DNA from: Candidatus Methylomirabilota bacterium
GTDB lineage: Bacteria; Methylomirabilota; Methylomirabilia; Methylomirabilales; CSP1-5
Assembly (NCBI GenBank): GCA_023249165.1
Contig: JAHFDE010000037.1
Coordinates: 1-15,367 of the forward strand
Length of the DNA stretch: 15,367 nt
Direction of reading: 5' to 3'
Made by a program: the position numbers and the translations under genes. The notes under the pieces were generated by a model. It worked only from the letters and a program-made list of their open reading frames with translations. It did not search any database and had not been told where the DNA came from. This document shows, piece by piece, positions 6,914 to 12,942 of the stretch; position 1 is the first letter of the stretch; each line of letters begins with the position of its first letter.

Positions 6914-6938
6914 GATCAAGGGATGAAGGGCTTCGGCC

Positions 6939-7610
6939 GTGAGCTCAGCCGAACGGATGAAGGGAGCCAGAAAAGTCGATCTCCTCATCTTCGACCTGGA
7001 CGGCACGTTGGCCGATACGCGGGCCGACCTCACGGCGGCAGTCAATCACGCCCTGGAGAAGCTGGCACTTCCCCCACTCTCCATGGAGCAGGTCTGCCGG
7101 TACGTCGGCGATGGCCTGGAGAATCTCCTGAGCCGGGCGCTGGGACTACAGTACGGCGACCTTGTGGACAATGCGGTGAGGCTCTTTCGAGACTATTATG
7201 GACTGCACCTGCTCGATCGGACCCGCCTCTATTCCGGTGTTCGGGAGACCCTCGAGCATTTCCGCGGGAAGCGAAAGGCCATCGTGACCAACAAGCCGCT
7301 CGCCTTCAGCGAGCGCATCCTCGTAGGCCTCGAGATCGAGAGCCACTTCGAGGTCGTCCTGGGCGGCGACAGCACAGTTCAGCGCAAGCCGCATCCGGAG
7401 CCTGCCCTCAAGGTCCTGACCCTCATCGGAGTCGATCCGCGGCTGGCCGCCATGGTTGGCGACAGCCCCGCGGACGTCGAGATGGCAAAACAAGCTGGGC
7501 TCTATAGCGTCGGCGTGACGTACGGCCTGCGATCCGCCGAGGAGGTTCGGGCGGCGGGGCCGGATCTGCTGCTCGACGATCTCACGCAGCTCCGCCATCA
7601 TCTGCTCTGA
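6939..7610 (+). CDS. gph: HAD-superfamily hydrolase, phosphoglycolate phosphatase-like (Gph)
   Basis: 223 aa. HAD subfamily IA phosphatase. Motif I is DLDGTLADT with nucleophile Asp19 and Asp21, motif II is VTNKP at 116-120, motif III is Lys150 in QRKPHPEP, and motif IV is MVGDSPADVEMA at 172-183. An alpha-helical cap lies between motifs I and II. The closest named activity is 2-phosphoglycolate phosphatase, but substrates of this subfamily vary and cannot be read from sequence. I chose the GTG at 6939 because AAGGG lies 8 bp upstream; the ATG at 6957 has no Shine-Dalgarno but would also retain every motif. It is the last gene of the plus-strand operon and faces chrA. Confidence 0.88.
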   Translation: MSSAERMKGARKVDLLIFDLDGTLADTRADLTAAVNHALEKLALPPLSMEQVCRYVGDGLENLLSRALGLQYGDLVDNAVRLFRDYYGLHLLDRTRLYSGVRETLEHFRGKRKAIVTNKPLAFSERILVGLEIESHFEVVLGGDSTVQRKPHPEPALKVLTLIGVDPRLAAMVGDSPADVEMAKQAGLYSVGVTYGLRSAEEVRAAGPDLLLDDLTQLRHHLL

Positions 7611-7740
7611 CGGCGACCGATGACCGGTATTGCGTGCGAGGTATTGGGTGTTAAGGTTTTGGGTCTTCGACCTCGGACGTTGGACATTGGCGGTGCGGGA
7701 TCGGCTCCAGACCTGAGGCCATCGCGTTTCGAATTGGGAA
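7611..7740. repeat. Convergent spacer with dispersed-repeat-like sequence
   Basis: The gap between the ends of gph and chrA holds a stretch (about 7640-7700) built from near-repeats of TTGGGT, TTGGAC and ATTGG, with GGTCTTCGACC forming a very short hairpin. Read on the minus strand it gives ANVQRPRSKTQN. I have seen similar spurious peptides from intergenic repeat units in other environmental genomes. No U-tract terminator is evident for either gene. Confidence 0.35.
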
Positions 7741-8931
7741 CTACCCGCGAAAGAGGAGTAACCCGGCGATACCAGCAATAGCGATAATCAAGGGTTCAGG
7801 GATTTTGAATCGCCAGACGATAGCGAGAGCGATCAGGGCGATGAGCAGCGTCGGGGCATCAAAGATGGCTCGACGCCCAAGGACGACGCAGGCGCCGGCA
7901 ATGGCGCCGGTCGCTGCTGCGGTCACCCCATCCACGAAGGCCTTCACTTGTGGGTTGGCACCATGGCGCTTGAACCAGGGTGAGGGGATAATCACGAACA
8001 GATAAACCGGCATGAAGACGCCGATGGCAGCTAACGTCGCTCCCGCGAGTCCTCCGACGAGATAGCCGATGAAGCCGACGGTGATCACCACGGGTCCCGG
8101 GGTGATCATCGCCACCGCCACCGCATCCAGGAACTGGCGATCGTCGAGCCAGCCGTAGTGTTGCACCACCCCGCCGTAGAGAAAGGGCACGATGGCCAGC
8201 CCGCTCCCGAAGACGAAGGCTCCCGCCTTCGTAAAGAACCAGAGGATCTGCCACATCGTCTCCGCATTGGCCGGGGCCTTGAGCCCCTGGGTCAGGGAAA
8301 GCCACGGGACGAGACTGAGATGGACTCCCCGATGACGGACGAGTTGGAGCAGTCTCTCGGGTGGGGCTTTGATGAGGAGGGCGACGACTCCACCCAGAAG
8401 AAAGAGCCACACAATCTCTTCCTCGGCCCACGCTGTGGTCACCCCCAAAACGCTGAAGATGATCCAGAGCAGGACGTCTCTCTTGATGGTGAGCGTGGTC
8501 AACTTGTAGGCGGCCCGGACGATGATCCCAATGACCGCGGCGCCGATGCCGTAGAAGAGGGCGCGCATCCACCACAACCCGCCGTACTGGAGATAGAGGA
8601 TCCCCAGGGCGACGACCATGAGGAAGGATGGGAGGATGAAGGTAACGCCTACCAGGGTTGCCCCCAGTATTCCGCCGCGCACGTACCCGAGGTAGATGGC
8701 GAGTTGGGCGGCCAGAGGTCCGGGGGCGAGCTGGGCCAGAGCGAGTCCCACCTGATAGTCCTCCTCGCTCGTCCATCTGCGTCGCTCGACCAGGTCTCGT
8801 TGCATGTACCCAGCGAGCGCGATGGGTCCGCCGAAGCCCAGTGCCCCAAGGTACAGAAAGTACAGGAGGAACCTCCAGAAGGGTACGTCTATGATAGCCG
8901 GGCGATCTCCTGGCCGATCCTTTGGTTCCAT
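7741..8931 (-). CDS. chrA: Chromate transporter ChrA, two-domain (long-chain) form
   Basis: 396 aa inner-membrane protein with about ten to twelve hydrophobic segments. It has the duplicated CHR architecture. The first half carries GFGGPIALAGYM (32-43) and LAPGPLAAQLAIYLGY (69-84). The second half repeats the pattern with FGSGLAIVPFLYGGVV (241-256) and ITPGPVVITVGFIGY (276-290). Family members export chromate, though some homologues lack proven chromate activity. The ATG at 8931 has GGGAGATAGG directly upstream. A longer reading in the same frame reaches 9249, but it would overlap the chrB-like gene and lacks family similarity. It starts 10 bp after the chrB-like stop, forming a two-gene operon. 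Confidence 0.94.
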   Translation of the reverse strand: MEPKDRPGDRPAIIDVPFWRFLLYFLYLGALGFGGPIALAGYMQRDLVERRRWTSEEDYQVGLALAQLAPGPLAAQLAIYLGYVRGGILGATLVGVTFILPSFLMVVALGILYLQYGGLWWMRALFYGIGAAVIGIIVRAAYKLTTLTIKRDVLLWIIFSVLGVTTAWAEEEIVWLFLLGGVVALLIKAPPERLLQLVRHRGVHLSLVPWLSLTQGLKAPANAETMWQILWFFTKAGAFVFGSGLAIVPFLYGGVVQHYGWLDDRQFLDAVAVAMITPGPVVITVGFIGYLVGGLAGATLAAIGVFMPVYLFVIIPSPWFKRHGANPQVKAFVDGVTAAATGAIAGACVVLGRRAIFDAPTLLIALIALAIVWRFKIPEPLIIAIAGIAGLLLFRG

Positions 8932-8941
8932 CCTATCTCCC

Positions 8942-9370
8942 TCATCCTGTCTTGTGGCGACACCAGGCGTACAGCGCGTCGTACATGGGGAACTCGAGTC
9001 GTAGTTTCTGGTGATCGTCCGGGCAAGAGAGATAGAACCCTTCGGCGATCGCCTTGAGTCCGGCGGCCTCCGGGACAATGTGTACGTCGGCTTCGATGTC
9101 GGCCCCGTGGACAATTTTGGCCAGCTCTCGGAGGACGGGGTCGGCAAGCCGAAACTCCTCGATGAGGACTTCGAAGCTGCACCTGTTCCCTCGATGCGTG
9201 TAATCCGCCCCCGGCGTATCGAACGATTTTCCCCCTTCCCGTCGCGCAACCTCCAGGACTTGTTCCTTTGGAACGAAGAGGAATTCGGCCTCGGGATCTA
9301 TGAACTTCTTGATGAGCCACGGACAGGCCACTCGGTCAGTCTTTGCCCCCGCTCGCGTTACCCACTTCAC
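8942..9370 (-). CDS. chrB: Chromate resistance protein, ChrB C-terminal domain only
   Basis: 142 aa. Matches the C-terminal catalytic-like domain of ChrB: KWVTRAGAKTDRVACPWLI at 2-20, FIDPEAEFLFVP at 23-34, PGADYTHRGNRCSFE at 53-67, IVHGADIE at 86-93, and MYDALYAWC at 129-137. Full ChrB proteins are about 300 aa with an N-terminal regulatory domain; that part is absent here. The GTG at 9370 is chosen because GGAGGAGGG lies just upstream and the protein then starts at the family-conserved KWVTR. The frame is open a further 53 codons upstream but shows no domain there. The pairing with chrA supports a role in chromate or oxyanion tolerance. The function of this domain is not well defined biochemically. 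Confidence 0.88.
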   Translation of the reverse strand: MKWVTRAGAKTDRVACPWLIKKFIDPEAEFLFVPKEQVLEVARREGGKSFDTPGADYTHRGNRCSFEVLIEEFRLADPVLRELAKIVHGADIEADVHIVPEAAGLKAIAEGFYLSCPDDHQKLRLEFPMYDALYAWCRHKTG

Positions 9371-9741
9371 AATTGCCCTCCTCCCCTTCGGGTCTGCTCC
9401 ATTTCTCCCGCCCCGGTCGATGCCTGTCCAAAGTCTCCCGAGTTTTATGGCGTAATCAAATGCGTTCCCCTTCGGGGTGTCAAGGCCTTTCCCAGGGGCT
9501 GGTGGGCCCGCTGGAGAGAAGGGGCCCAAGGGCGATGTGTCGGCATCACGGCAGCTCCGTAGACCTCGCGACGGAAGGTGTCCTCGGCGTTCCGGAGGGT
9601 TGAAGGAATTCGCTTGTCGGGATCGGCCATTTTTTGATAGCGTTCATGTCTCCACGAGACGGACGATACCCGAGGAGATGGCAAGGAACCTTGAATCCTC
9701 GACGGCTCTAGGACAGTCTAACGCTTGGGGGACCGAGAGTC
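9371..9741. other. Divergent intergenic region between chrB and egtD
   Basis: About 370 bp with no convincing gene. It holds a short CCCC-TTC-GGGG hairpin at 9467-9477 and an inverted repeat TGGGCCC/GGGCCCA (9503-9509 and 9522-9528, 12-nt loop). A minus-strand frame at 9630 begins MADPDKRIPSTLRNAEDTF and faintly recalls small ChaB-like proteins, but it soon loses likeness and has no Shine-Dalgarno. Promoters for both chrB and egtD must lie here, but I see no strong -35/-10 pair for either. Confidence 0.5.
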
Positions 9742-10734
9742 GTGGCGCCACAGCAATGGGAATCCAAGATTCATTTTGGCCCCGCTTCGGGGGACAATGG
9801 CCCGTTCCCTCACCTGGCGGAGGATGTCCGAAGGGGTTTGACCCGGATCCCCAAGGAGCTGCCGCCGAAGTACTTCTATGACGCGCGAGGCTCAGCCTTG
9901 TTCGAGCAGATCTGCGAGCTTCCGGAGTACTACCTGACCCGCACAGAGCGCGCCTTGCTCACTCAGATCGCCGGTGAAGTCGTTGCGTCGTGTCGGCCTG
10001 TCACCCTGGTTGAGTTCGGTTCGGGAAGCTGCCGCAAGACCCGCATCCTGCTTGACGCGATGGCGCGCCGGGGCCTCCTGGACTGTTATGTCCCGATCGA
10101 CCTGAACGAAGATGTACTCCGGCAGACGGCGCAGGCGCTCAGCGAGGACTACCCGGGATTACGTGTCCAGGGGGTGATCGGTGACTTCGAGCAACCGGTG
10201 GAGATTCTCCCGACCGGGGGACCCAGGCTGGTCACCTTCCTGGGCAGCACCATCGGGAACCTCACCCACGATGGGGCCATCGGCTTTCTCCGCAATGTGG
10301 CTCGCCTGCTCGCTCCCGAGGATCGCTTCCTGGTCGGCACGGACCTCGTCAAGGACGTGAGGGTTCTGGAGCGGGCGTACAATGATGCCGCTGGCGTCAC
10401 CGCCGCCTTCAATCGGAACATCCTTTCCGTGATCAACAAGCACCTGGACGGCCGTTTCGAGCCGAATCGCTTCGAGCATCTCGCCTTTTACAACAAAGAA
10501 GACTCGCGGATCGAAATGCATCTGGTCGCTCGTCAGTCGCATCAGGTCTCCATCGATGCCATCGATCTCACGGTGGAGTTTGCGAGGGGTGAATCGATCC
10601 GGACGGAGATCAGCTGCAAATATACCTCGGCGATGGTTGAGGCGATGCTCGCCGAGGCCGGCCTTCGCTTGCTCCGATGGGATACCGACAAGGATCGCCT
10701 GTTTGCCCTTTCGCTTTCCACTCTCCTGCATTAG
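9742..10734 (+). CDS. egtD: L-histidine N-alpha-methyltransferase (EgtD)
   Basis: 330 aa, usual length. EgtD uses three S-adenosylmethionine molecules to trimethylate histidine to hercynine, the first step of ergothioneine synthesis. Landmarks are PPKYFYDARGSALFEQI at 41-57, LPEYYLTRTE at 60-69, the SAM-binding VEFGSGSCRKTR at 90-101, PIDLNED at 118-124, GDF at 148-150, and FLGSTIGNL at 166-174. Residues aligned by motif with the histidine-binding set of mycobacterial EgtD are present: Tyr63/64, Asn173, Tyr213, and Glu289 and Ser291 in IRTEISCKY. This argues for true histidine methylation rather than a drifted paralogue. The only sensible start is the GTG at 9742, with a modest GGGGGA upstream. 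egtB follows after a gap of about 100 bp. Confidence 0.95.
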   Translation: MAPQQWESKIHFGPASGDNGPFPHLAEDVRRGLTRIPKELPPKYFYDARGSALFEQICELPEYYLTRTERALLTQIAGEVVASCRPVTLVEFGSGSCRKTRILLDAMARRGLLDCYVPIDLNEDVLRQTAQALSEDYPGLRVQGVIGDFEQPVEILPTGGPRLVTFLGSTIGNLTHDGAIGFLRNVARLLAPEDRFLVGTDLVKDVRVLERAYNDAAGVTAAFNRNILSVINKHLDGRFEPNRFEHLAFYNKEDSRIEMHLVARQSHQVSIDAIDLTVEFARGESIRTEISCKYTSAMVEAMLAEAGLRLLRWDTDKDRLFALSLSTLLH

Positions 10735-10762
10735 AATCATCGTCTCACGGTCCACGTGGTCG

Positions 10763-10786
10763 TTTCGGTCCGCCCGCCCGCCGAAA
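10763..10786 (+). other. Inverted repeat in the egtD-egtB gap
   Basis: TTTCGG (10763-10768) and CCGAAA (10781-10786) flank a 12-nt C/G-rich loop. A small CCACGTGG palindrome is just upstream (10752-10759). There is no U-tract, so it is more likely an mRNA processing or stability element than a terminator. It may be chance. Confidence 0.25.
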
Positions 10787-10833
10787 TCACTTTGTGTCGA
10801 GGCGTTTAAGCGGTCCGAGACGTGGGGATGCGC

Positions 10834-12156
10834 ATGAGCGAACACTCCAAGACCACTGCCGCCGAGCTGGCCAAATTCTTGGTCGATGCGCGTGCGCGGA
10901 CCCTCGCGCTGGTCTCGGATCTCACCGACGAGCAGTTGATGGGGCCTCGCCTGCCGATCGTGAACCCTTTGCTCTGGGAGATCGGGCACGTGGCCTGGTT
11001 CCAGGAGAAGTGGGTCTTGCGGCATCGCGCCAAGGAGAAACCCATTCGCGAGGATGGTGATGCGCTTTATGACTCGGCCCGTGTGCCCCATGACAGCCGG
11101 TGGGACCTGCCCCTTCCCTCGAGAGTCGAAACCTTGGCCTACATGCAGCAGGTGATGAACCGGATCATCGAGCGGCTCGGTGCGATCGAGTTCGACCGGG
11201 AGGAGATGTACTTCCACTATCTGGCCGTCTTCCACGAAGACATGCACGATGAGGCATTCACGTATACGCGGCAGACCCTGGAATACCCACGGCCCCGCCT
11301 CACCGCCCTTCCCGAAGGGCCCCGTGCTGGCCAGACCGGTGGCGGGCCGCTGCCGGGTGACGTGGAGATTCCCGGAGGGACCTTCCTCCTCGGGGCGACG
11401 CCGGAGCTCCCCTTTGTATTCGATAACGAGAAATGGGCTCATCCGGCCGTGATCCGACCCTTTCGCATCGCGCGCGCGCCGGTCACCAACGTTGAGTTCG
11501 CAGCCTTTGTGGAGGACAAAGGATATCTCAGGCGGGAGTGCTGGAATGATGAGGGGTGGTCGTGGCGCGAACAGGCCAGGGCCGAGCATCCGCTCTACTG
11601 GCGTCGCGAGGCCGGGGGACGTTGGTACCGTCTGTGCTATGACGAACTCGTTCCCCTGGAGGAGTATCACCCCGTCATTCACGTTAACTGGTACGAGGCC
11701 GAGGCCTACTGCCGGTGGGCGGGCCGGCGATTGGCGACCGAGGCCGAGTGGGAGGTGGCAGCCAGCGCCGAGCCATCGCCCGACCGCCGGACAGTCGGCG
11801 GGCGCAAGCGGACCTTCCCATGGGGCGAAGACCCGCCGTCGCCCACAGTGACCAACCTGGACGCCCGCGCCGGGGGGTGCATCGATGTCGGCGCCCTGGC
11901 CGCCGGCGAGAGCGCCTTTGGGTGTCGCCAGATGGTCGGCAACGTGTGGGAGTGGACGAACACGACCTTCGGACCCTACCCAGGCTTCGTGCCCGACCCC
12001 TACAAGGAGTATTCAGAGCCGTGGTTCGGAACGCGTAGGGTGCTGCGCGGGGGATGTTGGGCGACCCGCTCGCGCCTCATCCGCAATACCTGGCGGAATT
12101 TCTATCCACCCGACCGGCGTGACGTCCTGGCGGGCTTTCGCACCTGCGCACCCTGA
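10834..12156 (+). CDS. egtB: Ergothioneine biosynthesis sulfoxide synthase (EgtB)
   Basis: 440 aa. Non-haem iron enzyme that joins hercynine to a cysteine donor with oxygen. The N-terminal DinB-like domain supplies the iron ligands: His52 in EIGHVAWF, and His134 and His138 in FHEDMHDEAF, matching the 3-His pattern of characterised EgtB almost residue for residue. The C-terminal formylglycine-generating-enzyme-like domain begins at about 177 (VEIPGGTFLLGA) and includes PVTNVEFAAFV, VNWYEAEAYCRWAGRRL, MVGNVWEWT, and the closing RNFYPPDRRDVLAGFR. Whether it uses gamma-glutamylcysteine or free cysteine cannot be read with certainty. No EgtA or EgtC gene is nearby, which mildly favours cysteine. 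Starts at 10822 (GTG), 10828 and 10834 (ATG) are possible; 10834 has GGGGA just upstream. OvoA and SenA are related alternatives, but the egtD neighbour supports EgtB. Confidence 0.93.
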   Translation: MSEHSKTTAAELAKFLVDARARTLALVSDLTDEQLMGPRLPIVNPLLWEIGHVAWFQEKWVLRHRAKEKPIREDGDALYDSARVPHDSRWDLPLPSRVETLAYMQQVMNRIIERLGAIEFDREEMYFHYLAVFHEDMHDEAFTYTRQTLEYPRPRLTALPEGPRAGQTGGGPLPGDVEIPGGTFLLGATPELPFVFDNEKWAHPAVIRPFRIARAPVTNVEFAAFVEDKGYLRRECWNDEGWSWREQARAEHPLYWRREAGGRWYRLCYDELVPLEEYHPVIHVNWYEAEAYCRWAGRRLATEAEWEVAASAEPSPDRRTVGGRKRTFPWGEDPPSPTVTNLDARAGGCIDVGALAAGESAFGCRQMVGNVWEWTNTTFGPYPGFVPDPYKEYSEPWFGTRRVLRGGCWATRSRLIRNTWRNFYPPDRRDVLAGFRTCAP

Positions 12157-12172
12157 GGAGTTCGCCATAGGC

Positions 12173-12184
12173 CGTTAGTTAACG
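12173..12184 (+). promoter_or_regulatory. Small dyad upstream of the ABC ATPase gene
   Basis: CGTTA-GT-TAACG is a perfect 5+5 inverted repeat centred about 26 bp before the ATPase ATG. It lies in the AT-richer 48-bp gap after egtB. It could be an operator or part of a ribosome-site hairpin; evidence is sequence symmetry only. Confidence 0.2.
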
Positions 12185-12204
12185 TTCGCGCTTCTCGTTA
12201 CTGG

Positions 12205-12936
12205 ATGGCACAGATCGCGCTCGAAAAGGTCAGCAGGGTCTACGGCGACGAGAAGGCGCTTCAGGATATCGATCTCACCTTCGCGGACGACGTGACCACC
12301 GCGGTGGTCGGCCCGAGCGGCAGCGGGAAATCGACGCTGCTGCAAGTGATCAACGGGCTGGTCAGGCCGAGCCACGGCACGGTGTCCGTTTTCAGGGAGC
12401 CCATCGACTATGGGCGCCTGCCCGAACTGCGATTGCGGATCGGGTATGCGGTCCAGGGGACTGGGCTTTTCCCCCATCTCACGGTTGAGGAAAACATCAC
12501 ACTCCTCGCGCGCCTGGCCAAATGGGACGTGGAGCAAATCAAGGCCCGGACCGAGGAGCTTATGCGGCTGGTGAATCTGCCGGTTTCCTTCGCCCAGCGC
12601 TACCCGCACGAGCTGAGCGGGGGGCAGCAGCAGCGGGTGGGACTCTGTCGCGCCATGGTCTTGAATCCCCGGATCTTTCTCCTCGATGAGCCCTTCGGAG
12701 CCCTCGACCCCATCACGCGCAACGAAATCCAGCGGGAGTTTCTGCATCTGCAGCAGATGGAAGCACGCACCATCGTGCTCGTCACCCACGACCTTCGGGA
12801 GGCGCTGAAGCTGGCGCAGCGCCTCGTCGTCCTGGACCGGGGGAGCCTCGTGCAACACGGCACCTGCAAGGAGATCCTGGAGGACCCGGCCAGCGGATTT
12901 GTTCGGAGTTTCTTTCAGTCCCAGCTCGAGCAGTGA
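12205..12936 (+). CDS. ABC transporter ATP-binding protein, betaine/osmoprotectant class (candidate EgtV-like)
   Basis: 243 aa cytoplasmic ATPase with Walker A GPSGSGKST (36-44), Q-loop Gln84, signature LSGGQQQR (137-144), Walker B IFLLDEP (157-163), D-loop GALD and switch His195. The sequence style, with the LDPITRNEIQREF segment after the D-loop, resembles OpuCA/ProV-type importers. It lacks the C-terminal CBS pair found in osmosensing OpuA/OpuC ATPases, so osmotic gating is unlikely. It starts 48 bp after egtB and ends 6 bp before its partner, so it energises the fused binding-protein/permease that follows. Position after egtD-egtB suggests ergothioneine or hercynine as substrate (inference). 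Glycine betaine or choline remain possible. Confidence 0.9.
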   Translation: MAQIALEKVSRVYGDEKALQDIDLTFADDVTTAVVGPSGSGKSTLLQVINGLVRPSHGTVSVFREPIDYGRLPELRLRIGYAVQGTGLFPHLTVEENITLLARLAKWDVEQIKARTEELMRLVNLPVSFAQRYPHELSGGQQQRVGLCRAMVLNPRIFLLDEPFGALDPITRNEIQREFLHLQQMEARTIVLVTHDLREALKLAQRLVVLDRGSLVQHGTCKEILEDPASGFVRSFFQSQLEQ

Positions 12937-12942
12937 CGTCGA

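Noticed and set aside
8932..9249. A 106-residue N-terminal extension of ChrA
   Set aside because: It overlaps the chrB-like gene in another frame, and ChrA proteins begin shortly before the PFWRFLLYFLYLG segment. A good Shine-Dalgarno precedes the ATG at 8931.
9467..9477. CCCC-TTC-GGGG hairpin as a terminator
   Set aside because: The stem is only four pairs and no U-tract follows on either strand.
9445..9684. A minus-strand 79-codon frame, or its internal start at 9630, as a small ChaB-like gene
   Set aside because: Only about fifteen residues near IPSTLRNAEDTF look familiar; the rest is unlike any family, and there is no Shine-Dalgarno. At best a decayed fragment.
10159..11682. A 507-codon open frame on the minus strand
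   Set aside because: It lies antisense across egtD and egtB, both of which carry full family motifs. Long antisense frames are common in GC-rich genes, and this one shows no recognisable domain.
10834..12156. OvoA or selenoneine synthase SenA instead of EgtB
   Set aside because: OvoA proteins carry an extra C-terminal methyltransferase domain that is absent here. SenA is expected near SenB and SenC, whereas this gene follows EgtD, the enzyme making its substrate.
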